Assembly (NCBI GenBank): GCA_003228105.1
Contig: QGNN01000006.1
Coordinates: 1 to 60,378, forward strand
DNA from: Chloroflexota bacterium
GTDB lineage: Bacteria; Chloroflexota; Dehalococcoidia; Lucifugimonadales; UBA826
Direction of reading: 5' to 3'
Length of the DNA stretch: 60,378 nt
The number at the start of each line of letters is the position of its first letter. The first letter of the stretch is position 1. The translations under genes and the position numbers were made by a program. Positions 1-8,845 of this stretch are shown piece after piece. The notes below the pieces were generated by a model. The model did not search any database. It was not told where the DNA came from and was given only the letters and a program-made list of their open reading frames with translations.

Positions 1-5
1 AAATA

Positions 6-881
6 TCAGGAAATTAATTCTTTTAGAGTGTCTCCAATTGAACCGGGGCCTGGGATTATGGAAACTCCGGCAGCGGAGAGGGCCTTCAGTTTTTCCTCGG
101 CCTTTCCAGCTGACCCGGTGATGATAGCACCGGCGTGGCCCATTCGTTTTCCTTGAGGAGCACTTTGTCCGACTATTAAGGCGGCAATCGGTTTATTGAA
201 TTCGCTTTTAATGTATTCTGCAGCCTCTTGTTCTTTTGTGCCGCCAATCTCCCCTATCATAACCACGTTATCTGTATCAGGGTCGTCCTTAAATTTTTTT
301 AAGATATCCACGAAGGTCACTCCAGATACGGGATCTCCTCCAATTCCCACACATGTTGATTGGCCAATACCTAGTTGAGTCAACTGCCCGACTGCTTCAT
401 ATGTTAAGGTGCCACTTCTCGAGACAACACCAGTCCGACCGGGGAGGTGGATGTGGCCTGGCATGATTCCCATTTTGAAGTTTTCTCCGGGAGAGATAAT
501 TCCAGGGCAATTGGGTCCAATTAGGGTGACTTCCTTGTCTTTAAGGTACCTGACTACCTTTATGGTATCTTGGACCGGGATACCTTCAGTTATACAGGCG
601 ATTACTTCTATGCCAGCATCTATGGATTCGACAATCGCGTCTGCCGCGAATGCGGGCGGGACAAAAATTAAGGAGGCATTGGCAGAAGTTTCGCCTACCG
701 CCTGCTGTACTGTGTTATAGACAGGAACTGTCCCATTAAAGTTCTGCCCACCTTTTCCAGGAGTCACCCCTGCCACCAGATTTGCACCATACTCCGCTGA
801 TCTTTGCGCGTGATAACTACCTTCTTTTCCGGTAATCCCTTGTACTAGTAACCTGGTTGATTTACCTACGAGAATACTCAT
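6..881 (-). CDS. sucD: Succinyl-CoA ligase, alpha subunit
   Basis: Alpha subunit of succinyl-CoA synthetase, which interconverts succinyl-CoA and succinate with substrate-level nucleoside triphosphate formation in the TCA cycle (cytoplasm). The 291 residues match the family's usual length. The N-terminal Rossmann CoA-binding domain carries the [13 protein letters not shown] stretch, [12 protein letters not shown] lies mid-protein, and the phospho-accepting histidine is in [10 protein letters not shown] at about residue 249. The ATG at 879-881 gives the standard [10 protein letters not shown] start. It lies 50 bp downstream of sucC on the same strand, so the two are almost certainly co-transcribed. 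Intact. Confidence 0.97.
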   Translation of the reverse strand: MSILVGKSTRLLVQGITGKEGSYHAQRSAEYGANLVAGVTPGKGGQNFNGTVPVYNTVQQAVGETSANASLIFVPPAFAADAIVESIDAGIEVIACITEGIPVQDTIKVVRYLKDKEVTLIGPNCPGIISPGENFKMGIMPGHIHLPGRTGVVSRSGTLTYEAVGQLTQLGIGQSTCVGIGGDPVSGVTFVDILKKFKDDPDTDNVVMIGEIGGTKEQEAAEYIKSEFNKPIAALIVGQSAPQGKRMGHAGAIITGSAGKAEEKLKALSAAGVSIIPGPGSIGDTLKELIS

Positions 882-931
882 GTATTTGCTCCTATAAACT
901 GGCTTAAATGTGTATGTTAGTAGCGCATGAT

Positions 932-2089
932 TTATGCAAGTTTTTTAATTTCAGCTGCGGCTTCTTCTAAGGTCTCCACCAGAAGTACATTTAGACTGGA
1001 TTTAGAAAGGATTCTCCTTCCTTCATCTGAATTGGTTCCAAGCATTCTCACTACCATTGGTCTCACTTTATCGGGTTGTTGTTCAGCTGCTAATAAAAAT
1101 CCTTTCGCAGCTATGTCACAACGCAAGATCCCACCGAAGAGGTTAACGAGAACAGCCTTAACGCTTTGATCCGATAATACTAGGTTCAGGGCTTTGGCCA
1201 CTTTTTCCTCGTCTGCACCTCCGCCGATATCCAAAAAATTTGAAGGCGAAGCTCCAGCTGAACTGGTCACATCCATTGTAGCCATTGCAAGGCCGGCCCC
1301 ATTGACAATGCAGCCGACGGTTCCGTCTAATTTAACATAATTTATATCTGAAGAACGCGCTTCTACTTCTAGAGGATCCTCTTGAGAAATGTCTCTCATT
1401 TCCTCTATATCTTTATGCCTAAAGATCGCATCATCATCGATGTCCAATTTTGCATCTGCTGCCAGCACCTTCCCATCTTTTGTAATGACGAGAGGGTTTA
1501 TTTCTACCAAAGAGGCATCCGTTTCAATAAATGCTCGGTAAAGGTTTTGTACTAAGTTGGTAACCGGACGAATATGTTCTTGTCCTAGGTTTAACCCATA
1601 AGCTATTTTCCTGCCTTGAAATGGCTGGAGACCCAATACTGGATCAATGGGAATTTGGAGTATTTTTTCGGGGGAAGTTTCTGCTACCTCTTCTATGTTC
1701 ATGCCTCCAGCTTCGCTAGCAATGACAACTACCCCTTTTGAAGCCCCATCTATTACCATGCCCAAGTAGAGTTCGTTTTCTATCTCAAGACCCTCTTCTA
1801 TAAGCACACTGTTGACGGGTACACCTTCCGGCCCAGTCTGAAAAGTGACAAGGTTTGTTCCGATCATTTTTTCAGCTGCCTGTTCCGCTGCCCCAGGGGA
1901 TTCCACAATTTTAACGCCACCACCTTTTCCTCTCCCTCCTGCGTGTACCTGGGCTTTAACTACCACGGTACCGCCCATCTCAAATGCTGCTGTTGCAGCT
2001 TGGCTCCCTGTTCTGGCAAGCCGACTTTTTGGAGTGGGCACTCCGTATTTTCCAAGGATCTCTTTTGCCTGATATTCATGGAGTTTCAT
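932..2089 (-). CDS. sucC: Succinyl-CoA ligase, beta subunit
   Basis: Beta subunit of succinyl-CoA synthetase; it binds nucleotide and succinate and pairs with the adjacent sucD product. The 385 residues begin [20 protein letters not shown], the usual opening of the ATP-grasp domain, followed by the glycine-rich loop [13 protein letters not shown] and, near the C-terminus, [14 protein letters not shown] of the CoA-ligase domain. Nucleotide specificity (ADP or GDP) cannot be read safely from sequence alone. It is the first gene of the sucC-sucD pair, with tRNA-Ser just upstream. Confidence 0.97.
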   Translation of the reverse strand: MKLHEYQAKEILGKYGVPTPKSRLARTGSQAATAAFEMGGTVVVKAQVHAGGRGKGGGVKIVESPGAAEQAAEKMIGTNLVTFQTGPEGVPVNSVLIEEGLEIENELYLGMVIDGASKGVVVIASEAGGMNIEEVAETSPEKILQIPIDPVLGLQPFQGRKIAYGLNLGQEHIRPVTNLVQNLYRAFIETDASLVEINPLVITKDGKVLAADAKLDIDDDAIFRHKDIEEMRDISQEDPLEVEARSSDINYVKLDGTVGCIVNGAGLAMATMDVTSSAGASPSNFLDIGGGADEEKVAKALNLVLSDQSVKAVLVNLFGGILRCDIAAKGFLLAAEQQPDKVRPMVVRMLGTNSDEGRRILSKSSLNVLLVETLEEAAAEIKKLA

Positions 2090-2133
2090 TTTTGTTTTTC
2101 CTAATAAGATGCGCTATTTAAAAGTAACGAAAA

Positions 2134-2223
2134 TGGCGGAGGGTGTGGGATTCGAACCCACGATACCCGTTAGGATATGCCAGTTTTCAAGACTGGTGCA
2201 TTCGTCCACTCTGCCAACCCTCC
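2134..2223 (-). tRNA. tRNA-Ser (anticodon UGA)
   Basis: Read on the minus strand, a 90-nt class II tRNA starts GGAGGGTTGGCAGAG and ends with an encoded CCA. The acceptor arms GGAGGGT and ACCCTCC pair perfectly with discriminator G. The anticodon stem is CCAGT/ACTGG around a loop containing TGA, which reads UCA serine codons. The T-arm carries GGGTTCGAATCCC, and a long variable arm lies between the anticodon and T arms, as expected for tRNA-Ser. It sits just upstream of sucC on the same strand. Confidence 0.97.
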
Positions 2224-2323
2224 ATTTACAAAAATGACTTAGGTATTTTAGTGCCTAGCGGAAATTATCAGCAACTTGGCCGTGAGATTCAACCTAGGCA
2301 ATTTTTAAATAAAGGTATTTCTG

Positions 2324-3097
2324 TTACACCAATGGCCACGGTATGTTCACATTAGGATCCAGAATGGGCATGATAGGATTTTCAATAATTCGATCCAGCC
2401 TTGTGGCCAATGCCTTTATTTCTTCAACGCTGATTAGCAATCCTAGGGAATTATAGTCTTCATTTAAATAGGTTCTTAAATTTTCCATATCGGCTATGAG
2501 GCTTGGAGGTATTTCCTGACCACAATATTCCATCATCACGGTACGCATCTTGAATGCGGTGTGAAAAGTCAAACCGTGATCAATGGACCATATATTTTTA
2601 ACCTCGTCAAGTAAACAATGCCCAGCTTTCCTGTCTGCATTATTAACCAGTAGGTCGAATACTGCCAAAGGGAACAGGCTATCAGGGAAGTCATCTCTCA
2701 TATCGAAATATGTGATACGTGGGTCGCAATCCAGATAGAGTTGCATGGAACCCACACCATACGGACCATCTCTTATTATGGTCAGTGGGATCTTAGGCCA
2801 GCCTAATAGTTTACTAACTTCATATGCGGCTTGTTCTCTTTTGTACAAGGAGCCGGCGGGAAAATCCCGGAGTGGTTTTTCACCCTCTCTAGGCTTATAA
2901 ATAGCCCTCACACATTGATTTTCCCCAGCATTGACCCAAAGGAGAAAAGTATAATTGGAGCCCCAGGGCATAGTGTGACCACCGATGACCTCCCCTTTTG
3001 TCAAAGGTGCTAAAGCTTCGGTAGGTTCCAAATTTAATATTTCCGCCTCAGGCAGTGGAAAGTTTTCTCTTGGATCAATTGGATACTGAGTTGGCAT
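2324..3097 (-). CDS. SCO1664/TIGR03843-family protein (PI3/4-kinase-like fold)
   Basis: The 257-residue protein looks like the SCO1664 family, best known from Actinobacteria and distantly related to phosphoinositide-3/4-kinase-like phosphotransferases. Supporting motifs are ADRKAGH near residue 155 (catalytic-loop-like) and SIDHGLTFH near residue 170 (metal-binding-loop-like). An N-terminal strand-rich part contains RAIYKPREGEKPLRDFP, resembling a nucleotide-binding lobe. It lies 24 bp downstream of a DUF3090 gene, the partner with which this family usually occurs. Substrate and cellular role are not established, and the kinase-like reading is by motif only. Confidence 0.8.
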   Translation of the reverse strand: MPTQYPIDPRENFPLPEAEILNLEPTEALAPLTKGEVIGGHTMPWGSNYTFLLWVNAGENQCVRAIYKPREGEKPLRDFPAGSLYKREQAAYEVSKLLGWPKIPLTIIRDGPYGVGSMQLYLDCDPRITYFDMRDDFPDSLFPLAVFDLLVNNADRKAGHCLLDEVKNIWSIDHGLTFHTAFKMRTVMMEYCGQEIPPSLIADMENLRTYLNEDYNSLGLLISVEEIKALATRLDRIIENPIMPILDPNVNIPWPLV

Positions 3098-3121
3098 AGT
3101 TTTTAAATTTGAAAAACCAGA

Positions 3122-3640
3122 TTAGAGCTCTCCTGGATAAACTCTTGCATGGCCATTTCTTCGAACACAGTAATGACCATCAGGGTTGATAGGGTTTTCA
3201 CATAATGGACATAGTGCCCTTCCAGAAGCAACTATTTCCATTCCGGTCTTGGCAAAATTTTTAATTGTTTCTCGAGTTAACCATATCCTTATTGTAGGTT
3301 CTTCAGAATCATCTTCTGGATCGTGAGCATCAATTATGAACATATTTGTCTCGGGATTGTGCCCAAGGGCCAATCGGCCTGCTTTGAAATCCAAATTTGT
3401 TAAACCTGCAGCTTCCAGTTCCGTCGGCGGGTCTATGGCATCTTCTTTAGCTTTAAGGGTTTCCTTTGACAATTGGAGCATTGTGATCGATAGTTCCGCC
3501 AGCTGTTCTTTTTCCAACCAGATAGTTGCTGTACTGCTTGAACTGTCCACATTTATCCGAAAAGTTCTCGTGCCTGGTTCACCAAATGTTTCAGGTAAAA
3601 ATTTTGTTACTTGTGTGAACTCATTACTAGGTCCAACCAT
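3122..3640 (-). CDS. DUF3090 (TIGR03847) family protein
   Basis: A 172-residue protein matching the DUF3090 family. The N-terminal part contains GEPGTRTFRINVDSSSSTATIWLEKEQL, cited here only in part as RTFRINVD and IWLEKEQL. The C-terminus carries a zinc-ribbon-like CPLCENPINPDGHYC with the typical trailing RRNGH. Function is unknown. In Actinobacteria it is encoded next to SCO1664-like and phosphoglycerate-mutase-like genes near mycothiol genes. Here the SCO1664-like gene follows immediately on the same strand, so the pair is conserved, but no mshC or mutase gene is present nearby. Confidence 0.82.
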   Translation of the reverse strand: MVGPSNEFTQVTKFLPETFGEPGTRTFRINVDSSSSTATIWLEKEQLAELSITMLQLSKETLKAKEDAIDPPTELEAAGLTNLDFKAGRLALGHNPETNMFIIDAHDPEDDSEEPTIRIWLTRETIKNFAKTGMEIVASGRALCPLCENPINPDGHYCVRRNGHARVYPGEL

Positions 3641-3805
3641 GGGTACTCCGAAAAATGTGCCTTAGCTCATCGAATTGGAACATTAGATATAAATTACAGT
3701 CTAACGGGAATGGTAGGTCTTTTGTGAGGTTTGTAGCAACATTAAACTGTTGGTTACTGGACTTCTATACTAAACGAGAATGTCCTGTGTGTTACAATTC
3801 GCACC

Positions 3806-3834
3806 TGCGTTGCCGAATGGCACGCATTTTTATT
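3806..3834 (+). terminator. Terminator-like hairpin in the rpsU leader
   Basis: TGCGT-(T)-GCC pairs with GGC-ACGCA around a GAAT tetraloop with one bulged T, and TTTTTATTT follows directly. This is the form of a Rho-independent terminator on the plus strand. A weaker GTGTG/CGCAC hairpin lies just before it (3786-3804). A TATACT hexamer at about 3766-3771 could be the -10 box of a leader transcript. No plus-strand gene upstream needs a terminator here, so attenuation ahead of rpsU is the simplest reading, but it is inferred. Confidence 0.5.
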
Positions 3835-3865
3835 TGGCTGAAAATTAGAGACTAGGAGAAAAAGC

Positions 3866-4057
3866 TTGGCATACGTTACCCTTCGCGAAGGCGAGGAGGC
3901 TGAAGTACTACTCAAGAGATTCCAGACCCAGATGCAAAGATCGGGTATTCTAAGAGAGTTGAGGAACAGAAGATTTTTCCGTTCTAAAGGTGAACAGTCT
4001 CGGCTTGACATACAGCGAAGCATCCGCAGGCTTCGAAGGCGTCGAACTAGACGGTAA
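3866..4057 (+). CDS. rpsU: 30S ribosomal protein bS21
   Basis: A 63-residue, strongly basic protein with the bS21 opening TLREGEEAEVLLKRFQTQMQ followed by a central GILRELRNRRFF and an arginine-rich tail (RRLRRRRTRR). bS21 joins the small subunit near the anti-Shine-Dalgarno region. The start is TTG at 3866, chosen because AGGAG (3854-3858) lies 7 nt upstream and the family begins at this point. A terminator-like hairpin precedes the ribosome-binding site, suggesting leader control. Confidence 0.9.
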   Translation: MAYVTLREGEEAEVLLKRFQTQMQRSGILRELRNRRFFRSKGEQSRLDIQRSIRRLRRRRTRR

Positions 4058-4127
4058 TAATTTCCAGCTACGCATTCAACAATCGCTAAACAGGTTGATT
4101 GATTTTAACCTATGGTAGGTGCGTCAA

Positions 4128-5087
4128 ATGGGTATCCTCTACGTCGTTTCAGATACTGACAGAGCAGGCAAAACTTCTTTTTGTGCCTCATTAGCTAGCC
4201 TCCTAATGGATATGGGCCACAAGGTTTCTGTTTCCAAAGCCATTTTCTCAGAACAAGATAAAGAAGACCTAGATCGCTACTGTTCTGTATTAGGTTCAAA
4301 TTTCATTAAATTATCTGGGCAATCTTTTGATGTGTCAGCTGTTGGTGCAGAGATTAAGTCTGCGGCTAAGGAGGTTGATACTCTTTTGGTGGAAGCATCA
4401 AATACGTTGTCCAGAGATGAACATACTGACCTTGTTAAAAACATTGGGGCAAAAGTCATACATGTGACTAAATACGACGAGGCGATTGGGTCCATTCCAT
4501 TCGGCACCTCTTTTGGTCAGGATCTAATTGGGACGGTGCTAAATTTTTTGACTAGATACAAAACAACTGAAGCCTACGAAATAGTAATACCTAGGTTGGA
4601 AAAATCTGGAATACCCGTTTTGGGGTTGATACCTGAGAATAGGACTTTGTTAAGCCTAACTGTAAAACAGATTTGTGAGAGTCTGGAGGGCACATTTGTT
4701 GATGGCGAGGAATACGGGGAAGATTTGGTAGAAAGTTTCATGGTCGGTGGTTTTGGAATGGATCCAGGACAATACATATTCAGCCGGCAGGATAAGAAAG
4801 CTGTGGTGGTTCGAGGAGATAGGCCCGATGTCCAAATGTCTGCTTTAGACACCGACATGGAATGTTTCATAATGACTGGCGGTCTTGAGCCGATCGAGTA
4901 CGTTAAATATGAAGCTAATGAGGAAGAGGTTTCTATTATCATTGTTAACTCGGACACCCTTGAAACAATGGATAAAATAGGGACACTTCAAGAACACTCG
5001 GAATTTGATCACAAAGATAAATTAGCTAGGTTTAAGAATCTCATCTCTAGCAACATCGATGTTGAAGGATTGAAGTCAGTCCTTTAA
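4128..5087 (+). CDS. P-loop protein with DRTGG-type C-terminal domain
   Basis: About 319 residues from ATG 4128; an in-frame GTG at 4119 would add MRQ. The N-terminus is a BioD/dethiobiotin-synthetase-like P-loop domain, with DTDRAGKTSFCASLASLL as the Walker A region at residues 8-25 and switch-like DTLLVEASNT later. The C-terminal third (from about residue 210) resembles the DRTGG domain seen in phosphotransacetylase N-termini and CBS/DHH proteins, with DRPDVQMSALDTDMECFIMT in place of the eponymous motif. The family is usually annotated as phosphotransacetylase-like or DRTGG protein without a defined activity. It follows rpsU after 70 bp; no pta or ackA gene is adjacent. Confidence 0.65.
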   Translation: MGILYVVSDTDRAGKTSFCASLASLLMDMGHKVSVSKAIFSEQDKEDLDRYCSVLGSNFIKLSGQSFDVSAVGAEIKSAAKEVDTLLVEASNTLSRDEHTDLVKNIGAKVIHVTKYDEAIGSIPFGTSFGQDLIGTVLNFLTRYKTTEAYEIVIPRLEKSGIPVLGLIPENRTLLSLTVKQICESLEGTFVDGEEYGEDLVESFMVGGFGMDPGQYIFSRQDKKAVVVRGDRPDVQMSALDTDMECFIMTGGLEPIEYVKYEANEEEVSIIIVNSDTLETMDKIGTLQEHSEFDHKDKLARFKNLISSNIDVEGLKSVL

Positions 5088-5100
5088 ATTCTTGGTTGTC

Positions 5101-6813
5101 TTATAGCCCTTCAGCATGGGCTGCGTGGAAGGTGTCGACACCTCCTCTAAATTCACCCCCATTTTTGGTAATAGCCACAGGGCTCGCGAATTTTGCAAAC
5201 CCAGTTTGAGTGAATCCGTCACCGAGAACCCTAATACTGTGACCCTTAGCCTTTAAGCCGGCAACAGTATTTGGGTCGAGTTCTGGGCCCACATCAGTTG
5301 CTGGAGAGCTGCAATCCACTCTGGGAGCATCAATTGCGGTTTGGGGATTCATGTTGAAATCAACCATTTTTACTATTAACGATGTGACACAATTGGTTAT
5401 TCTTCTTCCGCCGGAGGCTCCAACAGCAATTTCCACGCCATCTTTTCCTAACACCAAAGCCGGGGTCATATTATTTAATGGGTATTTTCCTGAGGCTATA
5501 GAGTTAACCCTGTTTGGTGTAGGGTCATACCACATCATCCCGTTATTCATAACAATTCCAGTTCCTTTGGGAATTATTCCGGACCCAAACCCTGACATTA
5601 TCGTGTTGGTAATAGAAACAGCATTACCGTCACCGTCAATTACCGCCAGGTGAGTTGTTCCGTTGTCAGGGCGTGGCCTGCTACTCTCTAAGACGAATTT
5701 TGGTTCCCTACCTTCTTCAATCCATGGATTTCCCGGAAGGAAAGATTCGGGAACATGATTTCCTATTTCCTTCTGTCTTTTTTGGGTGTATTTATCGGAA
5801 ACTAAACCGTTCCATGGGACATCTGCGTATTCGGGGTCTGCCACATATTCAAACCTATCGGCGTATGCCATTCTGGCGGCACTGATGTACAGATGCAACA
5901 TGTCGACTGAGTTATGGCCTAAACTAGGAATATCAAACCCGTCTAGGATTTTTAAGGTCATAGCGCTGGTTATACCGGCGGAAGCATATCTTGGGACTCT
6001 CACGGTTTTGCCGTGATAATTAAATTCTAAGCCTTTGTCCCAATAGAATGGCTTGTACTGATCAAAATCTTCCATTGTTAGGAAGCCACCATTTTTTTGT
6101 ATATCTTCAACCAGAACTTCCGTTAGTTCCCCCCGATAAAAGGCATTAACTCCTCCTCTACCGATTGCCTCAAGGGCATTTGCTAAATTCGGCTGTTTTA
6201 AGACATGTGGACCGTCGATTCCACCATAGGGCAGCGACCCAGATGGCATAAATGTGTTGCCTAATTCTGGATATCGTAAAAGCATGCTTGAAAGACTTCC
6301 AAATTTATATAAGGTGAACCATTCGGGATGAAATCCATCACGGGCTATTTTGGTGGCTGGTGCCACAACTTCTGATAAAGGCAATTTTCCAAACCGAGAA
6401 TGAGCTTCGACTAAACCAGCAACACACCCAGGTACTGCAATCGATTTGTACCCGTGAATGTTTTCGTCATTTTTGACGCCCGCCCAACCAAAACTTCCCA
6501 CGGATGCTTCACCAGTTAGCTCGTACAAATCAGGTTTACCGGATAATGGTCCCTTCATAGGAAACCCGATGACACCACCTTCGTCACCAACCTGAAATGT
6601 CATATAGCCACCGCCACCGATACCACTTGATTCGGGTTCTACTACACCTACAGCCAGACAAGCAGCTACACCTGCATCGATAGCGTTGCCTCCCATTTTC
6701 AGCATATCCAACCCTGCTTGGGTGGATAATTGGTCTTTAGTTGCCACCATACTGTTAGTGGACACCGCTTCACTTTTAGTGAAGGTGGAGTTAGAAGCTA
6801 AGTCGGTAACCAT
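5101..6813 (-). CDS. ggt: Gamma-glutamyltransferase family protein
   Basis: The 570-residue Ntn-hydrolase of the gamma-glutamyltranspeptidase family acts on glutathione or other gamma-glutamyl compounds. The proenzyme self-cleaves before the nucleophilic threonine, here in NGTTHLAVIDGDGNAVSIT at about residue 386. The large-subunit signatures GNAIDAGVAACLAVGVVEPE and the small-subunit SGGRRIT are present. No signal peptide is visible at the N-terminus (MVTDLASNSTF), so a cytoplasmic location is likelier than the periplasmic one of the E. coli enzyme. Substrate may differ from glutathione: many such paralogues are only loosely characterised. Confidence 0.9.
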   Translation of the reverse strand: MVTDLASNSTFTKSEAVSTNSMVATKDQLSTQAGLDMLKMGGNAIDAGVAACLAVGVVEPESSGIGGGGYMTFQVGDEGGVIGFPMKGPLSGKPDLYELTGEASVGSFGWAGVKNDENIHGYKSIAVPGCVAGLVEAHSRFGKLPLSEVVAPATKIARDGFHPEWFTLYKFGSLSSMLLRYPELGNTFMPSGSLPYGGIDGPHVLKQPNLANALEAIGRGGVNAFYRGELTEVLVEDIQKNGGFLTMEDFDQYKPFYWDKGLEFNYHGKTVRVPRYASAGITSAMTLKILDGFDIPSLGHNSVDMLHLYISAARMAYADRFEYVADPEYADVPWNGLVSDKYTQKRQKEIGNHVPESFLPGNPWIEEGREPKFVLESSRPRPDNGTTHLAVIDGDGNAVSITNTIMSGFGSGIIPKGTGIVMNNGMMWYDPTPNRVNSIASGKYPLNNMTPALVLGKDGVEIAVGASGGRRITNCVTSLIVKMVDFNMNPQTAIDAPRVDCSSPATDVGPELDPNTVAGLKAKGHSIRVLGDGFTQTGFAKFASPVAITKNGGEFRGGVDTFHAAHAEGL

Positions 6814-6904
6814 CTATTCTCTCCTGCTATAGATTTATAATTATCTCCCGTAGCAGGCGTCATGATACATCAGAATTTGACTTCGAGGGTCGGGTCGGAA
6901 ATAT

Positions 6905-8173
6905 TTATCCTACTGAGTCTTCCTCCAAACGGTATTTCCAAACACCCTTGAAACAATATCTCGCTGCAATCAAACTAACAAAAATCAGGCTTGATCCAAT
7001 AAGGGTTGATAATTGGGGCCCCACCACATTTGCTATTGAACCAGCAAGTAGACTTCCGACTGGGATTAACCCCCAAGCCATCATATATATTCCGGTTACC
7101 CGACCTCTGTATTGATTCGGGAGAATCCCTTGAACAGTGGCTCCTGAAATAGAAAAATAAGACATCATAGAACCAGACAAAAGCATTATAAGTATCATAG
7201 CGACTGAGTAAACATTAGTTATCGCTAGTGTTGCCATTAAAGCACCGAGAAATCCGAGCAATACGAAAAGAATTTTTCCAGGTCGAGTAATTTTGGTAAA
7301 TGAGGCGAGCATTATCGATCCTATCAGTGATCCAAGTCCAGCAGCAGACAGAAGTAATCCCAATCCTTGTGGCCCAACTTCGAAAACTTCAGCAGCATAG
7401 ACTGGCATTAAACCGTGTACAAAAGGCATCACCATGGCGACCATAATTACCGTCATGCAAGTTAGGCCGATTATAGTTTTCTGGTTAATCACGTAATTTA
7501 TTCCAGACTTTAAATCTGCTAATAATTGCTCTGCAGATCTATCGGAATGATCAAAGGAAGAGTCTTTATCGAGTTGAATCATCATAATGGTGGCAGCAGC
7601 TGAAAACATGAGAATGCCTTCAACAATAAATAATGGAGCTGGACCGAAGATCGCAAGAGAAAATCCGCCTGCTGCGGGAATAATTAATCTCATCACACTG
7701 AAAGCCATAGAATTTAATGCAAAAGCATTTATTAGGCTTTTCTTGGGAACAATCACCGCAAGCAGTGACATTCTAGCTGGATCATTTATGACCCATGAAA
7801 TCCCCACAAGAAATACGAAAATGAATAAGTTCCAAATGTTGGCATATCCCATGGCAATAACAACTGTGTAGCCGACCATCAACACTGCTTGGTATGAATA
7901 AATAATGGAAAGGAGTATTTTTTTATCGAATTTATCGCTTATTAACCCCCCAAACGGAGCTCCCACTAAAATTGGCAGTGCATCAAGCCCAAGGGCCATA
8001 CTTGTCAGTAACGGGGACCCGGTTATTTCATATGCAAGCCATCCAACTACAACTTGTTGGAGCCAAAACCCGCTGCTGAAGATAGCTGTAGCAAGCCATA
8101 AAAACCTGTAATTACGTGAATGAAATGCATCAAAAGTGTGTAATTTTCTCTGAATACCCTTTGGGCTCGGCAT
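6905..8173 (-). CDS. MFS transporter (EntS/DHA3-like exporter)
   Basis: A 422-residue membrane protein with about 12 hydrophobic segments. The N-terminal signature FHSRNYRFLWLATAIFSSG and the loop GGLISDKFDKK (the MFS motif-A position) match the EntS/MFS_3 branch, whose members export siderophores or drugs. No substrate can be named. It is transcribed toward ggt with a 91-bp gap. A second transporter of the same branch is encoded at 52129-53358. Confidence 0.85.
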   Translation of the reverse strand: MPSPKGIQRKLHTFDAFHSRNYRFLWLATAIFSSGFWLQQVVVGWLAYEITGSPLLTSMALGLDALPILVGAPFGGLISDKFDKKILLSIIYSYQAVLMVGYTVVIAMGYANIWNLFIFVFLVGISWVINDPARMSLLAVIVPKKSLINAFALNSMAFSVMRLIIPAAGGFSLAIFGPAPLFIVEGILMFSAAATIMMIQLDKDSSFDHSDRSAEQLLADLKSGINYVINQKTIIGLTCMTVIMVAMVMPFVHGLMPVYAAEVFEVGPQGLGLLLSAAGLGSLIGSIMLASFTKITRPGKILFVLLGFLGALMATLAITNVYSVAMILIMLLSGSMMSYFSISGATVQGILPNQYRGRVTGIYMMAWGLIPVGSLLAGSIANVVGPQLSTLIGSSLIFVSLIAARYCFKGVWKYRLEEDSVG

Positions 8174-8178
8174 TTTTT

Positions 8179-8385
8179 TTAAAGCTTTTCCGCATGAGAA
8201 TCGGAGTTAAGGTCGAGATTACTTGGTGAAGTTACGTATTTAGGAGCGACATGGGTTGATGAAATTACTTCATCCCGCTCGCCTATGGTGGGCCCAGGTA
8301 TTAGTCCAGACTCGGTCTTATCCAATTGTATTGTCTTACACCTCGCCTCTATTGGAATTGATACAAATTGGGAGATCAAAATCAA
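8179..8385 (-). CDS. Small open frame of uncertain reality
   Basis: A 68-codon ATG frame ending 5 bp before the MFS gene start on the same strand. Its product is hydrophilic and unlike any family I recognise. A stretch reading LIPGPTIGERDEV is reminiscent of redox-protein N-termini, but that is not a secure match. It may be an upstream partner of the transporter, a relic, or chance. No convincing ribosome-binding site was seen. Confidence 0.2.
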   Translation of the reverse strand: MILISQFVSIPIEARCKTIQLDKTESGLIPGPTIGERDEVISSTHVAPKYVTSPSNLDLNSDSHAEKL

Positions 8386-8845
8386 TGTTATAGAAGTCTA
8401 AAATTTCATGAAATAAAAAACAAGTATTTTTGATCGCTTAATAAAATATTGAAAATACCATCAGAAACCTAAATGCCCCATAGTTTAGAGGCTCATATTA
8501 AATTTCAAGCTCTTAAATTATTTTCTAGTATGAAGATGGTTTTACCCTTAGAGTTAAATTCGGGGTAATTTAGTTGTGGTTGAGCCTCTTTAAACTAGGC
8601 CGAGCTAATTGACCTTGTATAAACATCGTCTCAACTATTCGATCCACGAGTCGGTTTAGTTAAACGAGGAGATAGAATCCCCTATGGACTATAAAGAATT
8701 TGTATCCTTGACCTTGTATGGCCTCGTCAAATTAATCTGGCCCACCTTTAGAATCAAAGTCGCTGGGTAGAATCAAAGGATGGATGCTTGGCCTACCAAT
8801 TTCAGTGAACACCTATTTTTGTTTTATAGCCAATACGATATATCT
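8386..8845. other. Unassigned intergenic region
   Basis: About 460 bp, AT-rich, with stops in all frames and no recognisable protein or RNA. GAGGCTCA near 8487 and TGAGCCTC near 8581 form a loose distant inverted repeat, and GACCTTGTAT occurs twice (about 8611 and 8709). No terminator or promoter can be assigned with confidence. It could be a strongly eroded gene. Confidence 0.4.

Noticed and set aside
2134-2223. A protein frame over the tRNA-Ser region on the plus strand
   Set aside because: The sequence folds as a complete tRNA, which explains the conservation and structure fully.
3754-4023. An 89-codon minus-strand frame over rpsU
   Set aside because: It is antisense to the well-supported bS21 gene and its product resembles no family.
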